From Laguncularia racemosa (taxonomy: Eukaryota; Streptophyta; Magnoliopsida; Myrtales; Combretaceae): a DNA stretch of 64,000 bases. Of this stretch, positions 25,437 to 36,114 are shown in pieces; positions within the stretch are counted from its first letter, which is position 1, and each line of letters starts with the position of its first letter. The notes beneath the pieces are model-generated. The model saw only the letters and a list, made by a program, of their open reading frames with translations, did no database searches and was not told the origin of the DNA. The DNA is taken from positions 1,240,001 to 1,304,000 of the forward strand of contig JBBMOL010000058.1 in NCBI GenBank assembly GCA_037954665.1, read 5' to 3'. The position numbers were made by a program, and so were the translations under genes.

Positions 25437-26318
25437 TGATATGAGGTAAGTATACCTATCAAATTTTGTAATATAGTGTATTAAATATGGCTATTACCTT
25501 GCAGAGATTATGAATACTAATACTAACCTACACTTTATATATAATAGGTAAATTATAGAGATTTATTGATTTAAAATCTATAACTGAGTATTAACTAATG
25601 AACTAAGATTTTATTGAAAGACAAAAAAGCAGAGCAAATTAGAATTAACTTCAAAATTATAAAACTAGTATTTAGACTTTGTTTTTCCTAAGAATTATTA
25701 TGTGACATTAACAAAAATTGTTGAAATCCTTTTTAAATTTCATTAACCGGGGAATTCCTAATTTAATTTAATAATTGTTTCAAGCTTATTAATCCTAATA
25801 TTAGAATTATCTATTTGAATCTCTTCATAATAGTATAATTAAAAAATCGCATTAAAAACAATAAATTCTTGCAAACAAATTAATTAAATTTGGAAGAATT
25901 ATGTAACTTACTTCTAAGATTATATTAATTGTCTTCAAACATGTTAGATTTAATTACACATTAGACTTCCCAGTCCTAATGTATAATATCAAATAGATAG
26001 AATAATACTATAGAAATATTTATCTAAACAAAAATCTAGAATACATGCATGAATCGAGAAATATAAGAATTTATTGAATAATAGAAATTCCAGTCACATA
26101 ATAACCATAAGACCCACTAATCTAGATATTATGGAAATTTAAGTACTAATCATATTGAAAAATGAATTCTTCATTAATGTATAAACATCCATCATCAAAG
26201 AAATCAATTAAAACTAAGAAAAACCCTAATTTCTTGAAGTGTAAAAAGATAACCTTCTTGTCTTTTTAAAAACCTTAAAACAAATAAGATATAACTTCTC
26301 TATCTCCCTTTGGTTGTG

Positions 26319-26352
<34 letters not shown>

Positions 26353-26829
26353 TTTATATAGTGAGTAAAAAAAAAAAAACTCAATATTTTAGGCCAACAC
26401 AGTTATGTTTTGGGTCATGTCAAATTTGTCAGTCAAAATCATATAAAATTGGACGTTGCAATAGATATGGCCTAAACACGATCGTGTCTAGAGGTTGTGT
26501 CTAAATCATGCTTTAAAATTAATTATCTCAAAGAGAAACATGACCAACGATTACAATTGTGTTTAGCCCCCATGTAACTTTTTGTGATGCTTCAAATTCA
26601 ATACGTTTTGAATATGGTCATGTCTAAGCAATGTCTAGCTTCAAAACATCATAACTTCTTTTATTTAGCTCAAAATTAAGTAAAATTGGATTCTTTTTCT
26701 TCTTTTTTAATTCAAATATCCATCAAAGCCCTAAAATCAAAATATTACTCAATTAAAATTCAAATTCTTTAAAAACATGCCAAAATCAAGGAAAAATATG
26801 TATATATATATATAATTGAGCATCTATCA
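25437..26829 (-). repeat. 5' LTR of the Athila/Tat-type element, with a 31-base poly-C
   Basis: Partner of 19693-21091. It carries an uninterrupted run of 31 C (26322-26352) where the other LTR has only CCCTTTTCC, and a shorter (TA)n near 26,800. Confidence 0.85.
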
Positions 26830-26834
26830 AAAAC

Positions 26835-27534
26835 CTTGATGGGTTTAAAGCCTAATTAAATTTAATGTGTTTATTAGGGCCCATTTATGGTATAGATCCT
26901 AGAGTTTAATGGGGCTAAGTATGTTTAGATTTTAGACCTGTTTAAGTTTTACTGAAATTAGGTAAGCCCATTTTATTTCTTAAACTTAAGTCTAATTCAT
27001 TTTAATTAGTTAATACGATTCAAGCTTTGAATTAGTTTGGGACCTGATTGAGTTATTCATTGTGTTAATGCCCATTTAACGTATAAGTCTTAGGAAGAAA
27101 ATAGGCCCAATTACTTTGAGTTTGAGTCTTGGGCCCTATTTAAGTTATTAGGTTCATATTATCATGTCAAATTTTGTTTTAGCCTAATTAAAATGGTTTA
27201 ATTAATCAAGCCCATTTAAATAAATTATGTTTAATTTCATGGGCCACCTTAGGGAGGGTAAGAGGGTTGTCCTTGGGCTTATTTTGGATAGATTGACTTG
27301 TGGTTAGGTCAACCTTGACTCAATTTAATTAAATCATTGTCCAACATAATCTTAACTTGTTATAAATTTAGGCTTTAACTTTAAAGAGTTATAACTTAGT
27401 CAATTTAAGCCCAAATTAGGTGAAATCAAAACCATTTATATCCTTATCACTTTTACTACCCATTATATATATATATATATATATAATAGAATGACCAAAT
27501 TCATTACCAAATGGCAAAATTCATAAACAATAGA
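26835..27534. other. AT-rich interval ending in a (TA)n tract at the virus junction
   Basis: Non-coding repeat-like DNA (AGGCCCAATTA phrases), then a (TA)n tract at about 27,464-27,485 and about 50 bp that already contains viral filler (27522-27539 equals 28005-28022 in the movement protein ORF). Confidence 0.6.
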
Positions 27535-27540
27535 GATGAG

Positions 27541-27581
27541 TGATTACCAGAAGTTAAGTCTAGGGCTTAAGGGCTGCCTAG
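27541..27581 (-). other. Inverted piece of viral leader at the left virus junction
   Basis: These bases are the reverse complement of the leader segment at 35698-35738 (also 49,145-49,185), ending at a CTAG shared with the upright leader that follows. Confidence 0.8.
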
Positions 27582-27599
27582 TCGATCTTGGTTCTCTTT

Positions 27600-27612
27600 T
27601 GGTATAAGAGCT
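27600..27612 (+). other. Viral PBS, copy A (mutated)
   Basis: TGGTATAAGAGCT here against TGGTATCAGAGCC in copy B (35781-35793): two changes in the tRNA-iMet complementary site. Confidence 0.75.
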
Positions 27613-27933
27613 AAGGGGAGAGTATATAGGTAGGTTTGAATAAAACTATTTTAGGATCCAGGATCTGGATCAAAAAGAAAACCGATTGTCCTATAGGAGG
27701 ACGCTTTGATTTTAATTCTATCTGGAACAATACGAGATCATCGTGGTGATAGGCATAAGGGGGAGTATCCAGTACTGTCGTGTAAGTCGCGTAAAGCCTG
27801 CAGATAGAGCGTAAGACGGGTAGCGCGTTTGATGGAGTTGAAACCCTGAGCGGCTGAATACCATGCTCTCATGCCGTATTTTCCCCTATGGGATGTATTA
27901 AAATTAAAGACAAAGTAGGTTTTCCATCCTAAA

Positions 27934-29592
27934 ATGAATTTATTCAGCAGATCTATGTCGTCCTCTAGCTCAGTTCCATATGAGGAACTCGAGGATCTAG
28001 GAAACATAAACAATAGAGATGAAATTAGGATAAAAGAATTCAATGAAGCTATAGATAATTGGAAGATTTCAAAAAAATCTTATGATGAAATCTACCAAAT
28101 GGCCAAATGGAAAATCTTTGGCAAAAATGATTATGTCATATCCACAGAAGAGAGAGACATACCAGTCTCTGATGGATTGACAACAATTGAACTTTTACCC
28201 CGTAGTTCCATCCAAAATTATGGAAAAGAATGGAATTACATGCACATAGGACTAATCCAAGTAGGAGCTAAACCTCTTACAAAATTAGGATTAGATACCT
28301 CTGTCCTAATGGTTCTAAGAGATGCTCGGGAATTGGATTATGAACGATCGATCCATGCATCGATTGAAACTAGTCTTAGTACTGGTCCAATTCAATTCGA
28401 GTGTCATCCCAATGTCACCTTAGGTCTTAGGGATCAAACAATCACAAAATCCCTAACCCTTCAAATCAAAACCCACAATTATAAAATGGTTCCAGGTGCA
28501 TTACCAATGGCGGTAATCTACCGGATCTATTTTAAATTAATGAAAACAACTTTCGGATCAAAAGCGTACAAAATTGACAAAAGAGGTCAAACGCTTCTGA
28601 TTCAAACAGACCTAACTAGGTCTAATGTAACCATTCCTAGGTTAATCAAATGGGATTAGGTAAGTTTGCCTGACCACTGGGAAAAAGAAAATCCTGTTCC
28701 CTAGAAAACATATCAAGTAGCTGAACCATCTAATGTAGTTCAACATCCTGATGGTAAAGTTACACTTCAATTTTCTAGGAAATCATTTGATACTCCTAGA
28801 AACTCAATGTCTTTAGGGTCATCAAGAAGGTCAGTTGATCTGTCCAAGATTGATGAAACAAAGAATGTCCAGTATAGTCCAAGGAAGACTAATCCTACAA
28901 TTTCTGGTTTAGTTAATAAGCCTTCGGGATTAACTCGACCAATCTATCAAACTTCCCTAGAATGGGAAGAACCAACAGCATCAGAATTAGGAGATTCTGA
29001 GCTTAATGTCATAGAAAAACCTTTCGAACCAGATAGGATTTTCTTAAACAATGATTTCAATTCTTCTAATAACAAGGAGAAAAGAAAATGGTATTTTAAA
29101 ACTTTTGATAAGTTTAAAATACAAATTAAACAAGAATATTACACATTTATGAGTGAAATTGGTTCTCAGATTTTATTCTTTGATTGGTTAGAAGAATATT
29201 ATTTGAAAACTAAATTCATTAATGAAGTCAATAAGACTGTCCAATGGCAACTAAGTGACGGTAATGTAGTTGAATCTACTCATCCACCACTTAGTAATGT
29301 AAGGTATCCTTATAAGGAAACCGAAATAATGCTAGCTCCTTTTAAGATTGCAGAAGCATCTGAAGGAACTGGTATTAAGAAAATTATTGATCAAAACAAT
29401 TTTACTAATAAAAATCTTCACACAATAGGTCAACAACTTGACAGAATAGAAGATTCAATTAGTAAACCTCAGATCAATAACAATGTTAAGGTTGAAAAGA
29501 AACCACTTTTCCAACCTTTCGAAATGGTTAATCCTAGTAATGATTTTCTTCAAGCTATCCAAGATAGGAAGAAATCATTAAAAGGAAAATAG
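27934..29592 (+). pseudogene. Copy A viral ORF1 5' part: movement protein domain
   Basis: Start ATG 27934, same place as the open frame of copy B. The N-terminal ~240 residues match the caulimovirid 30K-superfamily movement protein (GLIQVGAKPLTKLGLDTSVL, then a DARE-type block), which guides virions through plasmodesmata. Downstream is a less recognisable spacer ending KKSLKGK. Two in-frame TAG codons (28657-28659, 28702-28704) stand where copy B has sense codons. The frame ends at TAG 29590-29592, which copy B shares. Confidence 0.85.
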
Positions 29593-29595
29593 AAA

Positions 29596-32500
29596 ATGGA
29601 ATCAGTGGAATCTTTAAAATTAGATACTCCTAAGTTTAGGAATTTAATTATTGAAGATACTCCATCTGAGAAAATCAATGTTCTAAGCGAAACCAATGTT
29701 TGTAGTCAAGAGGAATTATCAGATGATTTAAGTCGTGATAATTTTAAGGATTTAGAAATCAATAAGATTACTTGGAAAGAGCCTCAAAAATTATATTATT
29801 AGAGAGCAACACCTCTTGATATATTATTAGAGGAAAAGCCAAGTAATTATCAAAACAAATATTCTGCAGGAACCACCTATGAATGGAACATAGATGGAGC
29901 CTCAGAACAAATGATTCTTAATGTTTTAAATCAAATGATCATGTTTGCTAATACTAATAGAAGTATTCAGCCAGACATGTCTGATTTTCAAATTGCTGTA
30001 CTTTTAATTTCCGGGTTCACTGGACAATTAAAAGGTTGGTGGGATAACTACCTCAATGAAGAACAAAGAATGAATATTTTAACTGCAGTTAAGAAAAATG
30101 AATCTGGAGTTAAAATACTTAATGAACATGATCAACCTATTCAAGATGTAGTTAATACATTAATGTTTTGTATTAGTCAACATTTTATAGGTGATCCTTC
30201 TCATATTCGTGATAAGAATCTAGATCTCTTATCCAATATGAAATGTAAGTCTTTAGGTGAATTCCGCCAGTACAAAGACATATTCCTTCAGAGAGTTTTG
30301 ATGCGAGATGATTGCAATCAATCTTTCTGGAAAGAAAAATTTCTAGCTGGTTTACCAAACATCATAGGTGAACAGGTTAGATCCAAAATTCGTGAGGAAT
30401 TTAACGGAGAAATTCCTTACAACAATCTTTCTTATGGTGAGTTAACTTCTTATGTTTATAAGATAGGAACTCAAATGTGCAACACAGTTAGGTTGCAAAA
30501 ACAATTAAAGAAAGAAAAACAATTGAAAAAGCAAAGTCTTGGAGAATTCTGCCAGCAGTATGATCCATCCTTTGTTTTTGACAAATCTAAATGTATTGAT
30601 TGTAAAAGGAAAAACAAGAAGAAATCTTCTAAAGAAAAGAAGAAGAAATTTTCTAAAAAATTCCGAAGACAGTCAGAAAACAATGAAGAACCTAAAAGGA
30701 AATATTCTAAAAAGAAGAATAGAAAACCTTTTAGCACAATTAGATGTTATCTGTGTAACAAATTTGGTCACACAGCTGACAAATGCAAGATTAAGAAAAA
30801 ATTAAATTCTCTTAATCTTGATAAAAAACATCTTGAAGAAATCCTCGAAATATTTGAAGGATACTCTTCTTCAGAACCTTCTTCGTCAGGAGAAGAAGGG
30901 CTCCAATGTAATGATCTTGAATCATCCTCAGAGGAAGATTCAATCAATGTCCTAACTAAAGAAGAAGAAGAATTTCTTCTTAAGTTAGATTTAATGTCCC
31001 AATCTCAACAATTGAGATGGCTGGAAGGAGCCAAGCCTACTTCCTCAATTTCCAACAATCTGACATATAGTCTCAATGAAGTCCTTAGTAGAGGCAAATC
31101 TAAAGGTTCTAAGCCAATTACGCTTAGTGACCTTCAAGGGGAAATTAATTCCCAAAAGAAAGAAATTCAAGAATTAAAAGCTATGCAGAAGGAACTGCAA
31201 AAGCAATTCTTGGAATTCAAATTATCCAGAACCAAATACTCAGAGGACACTGAGTATGGAAGTTCTTCAGATTATTCTGGGAAAGAAACCAACCTAGAAT
31301 ACTTAATGCAACTAGTGGAAGTGACCACTAGAAAATGGGTAATTCCAATTACCATTAAGATAAATGAGGAATTTATCTTAGAAACTACTGCTCTATTTGA
31401 TACTGGCGCAGATTTAAATTGTATCAGAGAGGGATTGATTCCCACAAAATATTTTGAAAAAACATCACAATCTCTAAGCTCAGCGTCTGGTAACAAATTA
31501 AACATTAGTTTCAAATTACCCAATGCAGAAGTTGTTAAAGACAAGGTTTCCTATAATACTAGCTTCATTCTGGTTAAAAATCTTAAACAGAATGTCATAT
31601 TAGGAACACCCTTTATCAACTTAATTCAACCTTTTCAGGTTACCAATAACGGAATTGAAACAAATTATTACGGACAAACCATCTGTTTTAACTTTGTTTC
31701 AAAACCAAAAACTAAAATGATTGATATGCTCAAACAGAACTCAGTTTCTGAGTTACACTGTTTGATTAAAGCCAAGGAGGACCACCTATCCTTCTTAAAT
31801 GATGATTTGGAACTTCATAGGATTGAAGACCAAGTCAAAAGAAATCCTGTAAACACACAGGTTTCTAATATGGAAAGAGAGATCAGAAACACCATCTGCT
31901 CTACTCTTCCTAATGCTTTCTGGGATAGAAAATCTCACTCAGTCGGATTACCATATGAAAGTAATTTCGACGAGAAAAATATCCCAACTAAGGCTAGACC
32001 TTCGCAAATGAATAGCAGTGTTCTAGAACACTGTAAGAAAGAAATTAATGATCTGTTAGCTAAAAAGCTAATACGCAAATCCTAATCACCTTGGAGTTGT
32101 TCAGCTTTTTACGTTAACAAAAATGCAGAAATAGAAAGAGGTGTACCAAGATTGGTAATTAATTATAAACCTCTTAACAATGTTTTAAAATGGATTAGGT
32201 ATCCTATACCTAACAAAAAAGACTTACTTGGTAGAATACATAAAGCTAAGGTATTCTCCAAGTTTGACATGATGTCTGGATTTTGGAAAAATCCAGATCA
32301 ATGAATCTGATAGGTACAAGACAGCATTCACCGTACCCTTTGGACAATACGAGTGGAATGTAATGCCTTTCGGATTAAAAAATGCTCCCTCTGAATTCTA
32401 GAGAATAATGAACGAAATCTTTAGTGATTTAGATTTCGTAATTGTCTACATAGATGATGTTCTAGTATTTTCTCCAAATATAGAACAGCATTTTAAGCAT

Positions 32501-33316
32501 GTCCGATCTTTCATTAAGAAAGTTCGGAAAAATGGATTGGTAGTATTACCTTCTAAGATATCCTTATTCCAAACCCGGATTAGATTCTTAGGATTTGATA
32601 TCCACAATGGTACAATCCAACCAATTAAGAGATCTATAGAATTTGCTTCTAAGTTCCCTGATAGGATTCTGGACAAAACCCAACTCCATCGATTCTTAGG
32701 TAGCTTGAATTATGTAGCAGATTTCTTTAAGAATCTCAATATCCTATGTAAGCCGTTACAAAACAGGCTTACAAAGAATCCACCTGAATGGTCTGATGAA
32801 CACATAGAAGTAGTCAGACAAATCAAGCAAAGGATAAATGACATCCCTTGCATTCATTTAGCAGATCCATCCCTACCAAAAATCGTAGAGACTTATGCAT
32901 CTGACATAGGATTTGGAGGAATCCTAAAACAAAAATCCCCTAATGGAAATGAAACTATTGTCCAGTTTGTTTCTAAACACTGGAACCAATGTCAATTAAA
33001 TTATTCCACAATTAAAAAAGAAATTTTAGCAATTGTTTTAACAATTTCCAAATTTCAAGGAGATTTGTTAAATAAAAAATTTCTTTTAAGGATTGACTGC
33101 TCAGCAGCCAAAAATGTTTTAGAGAAAGATGTTCACAATTTGGCTTCAAAACAGATTTTTGCCAGATGGCAAGCTATTTTATCTTGTTTTGATTTCAATA
33201 TACAACATATTAAAGGAACGTCAAATTCTCTTCCTGATTTCCTGACTCGTGAATTCCTGCAGGGGGATGCCTCCCAAGGGAAAGGGAAAGGAAAAGGAAA
33301 AGGAAGTCCCCCGTAA
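29596..33316 (+). pseudogene. Copy A viral coat/protease/reverse transcriptase/RNase H polyprotein, broken
   Basis: In the same frame as the movement protein part, starting ATG 29596 just after the shared TAG. Order: coat/gag domain (FTGQLKGWWDNY near 30,015), Lys-rich stretch, zinc knuckle CYLCNKFGHTADKC (near 30,750), protease LFDTGADLNCI (near 31,395), RT with YIDD (near 32,448), RNase H to stop 33,316. Breaks: TAG 29800-29802, TAA 32083-32085, a one-base insertion near 32,286, TAG 32399-32401. The RT catalytic box reads VYIDDVL here. The remainder is close to copy B. Confidence 0.85.
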
Positions 33317-34646
33317 GGGACTCACAAATGTCCGGTCATGGCTTGCTGCCACGGCCCCAAAACTAACCAATGCTCCTCTGGTAATCAGAGAAAAGGATGA
33401 GGAATCAACCGCCTCATCAAAATTAAGGACCAAGCAACCCGCAAAGGGAAATGAGAGTTTAAACACAGAGAGTTTAAACACCAATGTGGTAATTACGCCT
33501 GAATTAATTAAGGCAATTACCAGTGCGCTGGGTTCCAGGTCTCCCAAGAAAGACCAAGAAAAAAGGGTGATAAAATCATCCCCCAATGTTCATGTTACTG
33601 AGGTGGCGTCTTCTTCGAAGGCATTAGTCCCTCAAAAATCTTTTCAAAAATGGTACCAAAAGGGTAATTTCAAGTACGTCTTTTCGGTAGAAAAAGGCAT
33701 GCATGAAAAGGATCCTTTTGAATTTGCCAGGAAAATATTTCCTGAAAATGTTTTTCATGTTCCGTATGATCCATTGAAAAATATGGATTTTTACGAGAAA
33801 ATTTTGGTTGATTCAGGATCTGTATCAATCAAACATTTTGAAAACAATGGAGTAATTTCTTACTCAACTGCCAGAATCGATAAGGTCATTAACCTATGTG
33901 ATTGGCCTGGCACCACTTATACTAAGCATAAGCTTAGTTTCAACCCTCTGGGTCCAATGGAACCACATCTAGCCACTTATAATTATTTTGATTATAAGCA
34001 GGCATGGTTCAATGTTTTTCTGAGAATGAATCCGAAAAGGTCACATACTTGGCTGATCTTTTTTGACAAATTCTCAACAAAAAACTTACCCTACTGGTTT
34101 GGACACTGGTGGGATGAGTATAGGGCAATAGAAAGTATTGTCCGCGAGGATGCCAAGAAAGGATATTATCTTTTCTTGAAACAATATGAACCAAACGAAC
34201 ATGAATATATGTTCGATAAAACCATGCTATACTATATAAAAATTGGTATATCATGGGTAATGTCATGGACGTTCGGGTATAAGCCGGACAAATGCACTCA
34301 GACACCAGTTCTCATCAGGCTATTCAAAGTCAAGTGGTGGGATGGCTTCAAATTATGGGATAGGGTCACAGAGTCGGCAATCGATAAATGGCTGACAAAA
34401 CAGAAGCACCTTGTCCAAGGAACAATGCAAACCCCATTTCTCCATGATAGGGGTTTCCTAATGTCAAGCATGGCCAGAACGCAGAATCCAGACGAAATGA
34501 AGAAAGTCTTGGAAACTGCTCTAGCACAGTTGAAGAAGTCTGATGATGAAATGAGGACCAATGAAGATGTCTCTTCCTCATCTACATCAGCTGGGCTTCA
34601 AAGCAATGGAGATGACTGTTACGGCATCAACTTAGGTAGTCCATAG
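33267..34646 (+). CDS. Viral ORF2, unknown function, copy A (open)
   Basis: ATG 33267 lies inside the last 50 bp of the polyprotein frame, in another phase, and the frame runs 459 codons to TAG 34644-34646. The N-terminus is Lys/Gly/Pro-rich (MPPKGKGKEKEKE), followed by a low-complexity linker, then about 260 residues rich in Trp, Tyr and Phe (FQKWYQKGNFKY..., WFGHWWDEY) and a Ser-rich acidic tail. I recognise no domain. Florendoviruses are reported to have a second ORF of unknown function in this position. Unlike ORF1 it has no stops in either copy. Confidence 0.75.
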   Translation: MPPKGKGKEKEKEVPRKGLTNVRSWLAATAPKLTNAPLVIREKDEESTASSKLRTKQPAKGNESLNTESLNTNVVITPELIKAITSALGSRSPKKDQEKRVIKSSPNVHVTEVASSSKALVPQKSFQKWYQKGNFKYVFSVEKGMHEKDPFEFARKIFPENVFHVPYDPLKNMDFYEKILVDSGSVSIKHFENNGVISYSTARIDKVINLCDWPGTTYTKHKLSFNPLGPMEPHLATYNYFDYKQAWFNVFLRMNPKRSHTWLIFFDKFSTKNLPYWFGHWWDEYRAIESIVREDAKKGYYLFLKQYEPNEHEYMFDKTMLYYIKIGISWVMSWTFGYKPDKCTQTPVLIRLFKVKWWDGFKLWDRVTESAIDKWLTKQKHLVQGTMQTPFLHDRGFLMSSMARTQNPDEMKKVLETALAQLKKSDDEMRTNEDVSSSSTSAGLQSNGDDCYGINLGSP

Positions 34647-34650
34647 GAGT

Positions 34651-34962
34651 AAATGTAAGTGTTCTATTACATTTGTAGCAAGACACATAGAATGGAAATA
34701 CAGTATTAGATACTGTATAATTTTTTGTATTTATACCGTATTTTATACGGACAATGATGTATGTACACTCCTCCGTCATTTACGGAACAATTACCCATGG
34801 GGTCATCCCCAAAGCTGGTATGAACAGACCGTCATCAACGGTTTGAATGACAGGTGGCACTTTTCCACCGAAAATGCTGGGAATTACTATTGAAATAGTA
34901 ATATTCCCGACAAAGTACTGTACACTACAGTAAAAAGAGCTTTTACTGTAGAAACAGTAAAA
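34651..34962 (+). repeat. Cluster of ten short perfect hairpins in the viral intergenic region, copy A
   Basis: Consecutive stems, all read directly: 34651-34674 (8 bp), 34698-34718 (9 bp, ATACAGTAT/ATACTGTAT), 34736-34750 (6), 34772-34786 (5), 34798-34811 (5), 34828-34842 (5), 34853-34869 (5), about 34880-34909 (9 plus 4 with a 2-nt bulge), 34916-34932 (7), 34941-34962 (9). The stem sequences are mostly different from each other, so they are not copies of one repeat. Confidence 0.85.
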
Positions 34963-34971
34963 ATTTTTGGT

Positions 34972-34980
34972 CTTTAAAAG
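34972..34980 (+). promoter_or_regulatory. Candidate TATA box of the viral pregenomic promoter
   Basis: CTTTAAAAG just 3' of the hairpin cluster and about 800 bp upstream of the next PBS, where a pregenomic RNA start is expected. It is a weak match and unsupported by anything else. Confidence 0.3.
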
Positions 34981-35181
34981 AGAATGCGACCTCATTCAGT
35001 AGGCATCGCATATCAGACCTAAGACCATAATTCTCTGAGCACAAACACACTTAGCCTTCCTTCTTCTTTACTAACCCCTTTTCTCCTCTACCTCCGACTA
35101 CCGACCTTCAGCCAATTTCTTCCACTCCTTACCTCTTCATTTCTTTTCCTCTCTCTCTCACACTGACCTGAGAGTCATCTA

Positions 35182-35400
35182 CTATGGTTGATGAACCATA
35201 GGCCCTAAGTACGCAGACATACTTAGGTATACTTCTCTTCTCCCTTCGTCACTAACCTTCGACTAATCTTCTTCCATCCTTTCTGAACTTCCACTTCTTT
35301 TCTCTCACCTCCTTTCTTCTTTAATGTTCAGTCCTTCTGTCTGTAACTAATGTTTTGTTCTTTTTAAGAACTAATGAAGTAAATATTTGTTTATTTACTT
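35182..35400 (+). other. Further hairpins in the viral leader
   Basis: CTATGGTT-GATG-AACCATAG (35182-35201), CCTAAGTA/TACTTAGG (35204-35227), GTTCTT/AAGAAC (35357-35371) and AAGTAAAT/ATTTACTT (35377-35400). Structured leaders with shunting or reinitiation are typical of Caulimoviridae. Confidence 0.6.
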
Positions 35401-35780
35401 ATGTTTTAATGTTTTAAAGAACAATAACCCACTAGCCTTGGCTCTGCCGCCTGTGGTGTTACGTTCTTTTACAATTTCTGCAGTTTATATCTGTATTTTA
35501 CCTCCTCGGCTGGTTATACCGCCTTTTGAGGTTTTGCATATATTTTCTGCATTTTATTTTATTGCTTCCGCCTTGCAGTTTAATTTTATATTTTACTGCT
35601 TAATGCACACTCCATCCATCTCCAATATCTGCTTCACTGCACTTAATTGAATTTTATGCTTATCTCATCTCTTACTTTAGTTATTGACTAGAGTTAGGCT
35701 AGGCAGCCCTTAAGCCCTAGACTTAACTTCTGGTAATCACTCATCCGTAAGTGGCTCCCTAGTCGATCTTGGTTCTCTTT

Positions 35781-35793
35781 TGGTATCAGAGCC
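35781..35793 (+). other. Viral PBS, copy B (intact tRNA-iMet complement)
   Basis: TGGTATCAGAGCC, the standard caulimovirid minus-strand primer site, 334 bp upstream of the ORF1 ATG. Confidence 0.85.
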
Positions 35794-36114
35794 AAGGGGA
35801 GAGTATATAGGTAGGTTTGAATAAAACTATTTTAGGATCCAGGATCTGGATCAAAAAGAAAACCGATTGTCCTATAGGAGGACGCTTTGATTTTAATTCT
35901 ATCTGGAACAATACGGGATCACCGTGGTGATAGGCATAAGGGGGAGTATCCAGTACCGTCGTGTAAGTCGCGTAAAGCCTGCAGATAGAGCGTAAGACGG
36001 GTAGCGCATTTGATGGAGTTGAAACCCTGAGCGGCTGGATACTATGCTCTCATGCCGTATTTTCCCCTACGGGATGTATTAAAATTAAAGACAAAGTAGG
36101 TTTTCCATCCTAAA

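Larger units (their letters stand above)
19688..26834 (-). mobile_element. Old Athila/Tat-type gypsy element with both LTRs, gag-protease only
   Basis: Two direct repeats (19693-21091 and 25437-26829) with TG...CA ends flank 4.3 kb. The flanking pentamers are AAAAT (19688-19692) and AAAAC (26830-26834), a target duplication with one transition. The minus-strand direction is set by a degraded PBS next to the right LTR and by gag and protease reading leftward. After the protease (about 23,180) roughly 2 kb up to the left LTR has no recognisable reverse transcriptase, RNase H or integrase, so it is a deleted or non-autonomous member. The LTRs have diverged strongly, with many C-to-T/G-to-A changes, so it is old. 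Confidence 0.85.
27535..35780 (+). mobile_element. Endogenous caulimovirid, copy A (Florendovirus-like)
   Basis: One genome-length unit of a plant pararetrovirus: leader with tRNA-Met PBS (27600-27612, degraded), ORF1 region coding for movement protein, coat-type protein with zinc knuckle, protease, RT and RNase H, an overlapping ORF2, a hairpin-rich intergenic region and leader up to the next PBS (35781). PBS to PBS is 8,181 bp. There is no integrase and no LTR, as expected of Caulimoviridae. The two-ORF layout and the TA-repeat neighbours match what is published for Florendovirus; a petuvirus-like relative is the alternative. ORF1 is broken by four nonsense codons beyond the shared TAG plus one frameshift. 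Confidence 0.85.

Noticed and set aside
30471..30737. Phe/Leu-rich membrane-like protein on the minus strand
   Set aside because: Antisense of the Lys-rich stretch of the viral coat domain.
33249..33266. Upstream in-frame start for virus ORF2
   Set aside because: The codon at 33249 (and 46702) is GTG; the first ATG is at 33267 (46720).
34009..34581. Minus-strand frames opposite virus ORF2
   Set aside because: Shadows of the conserved plus-strand ORF2, repeated in copy B for the same reason.
35781..35793. Part of a tRNA-Met gene
   Set aside because: It is only the 3'-end complement used as a PBS; no tRNA body is present.
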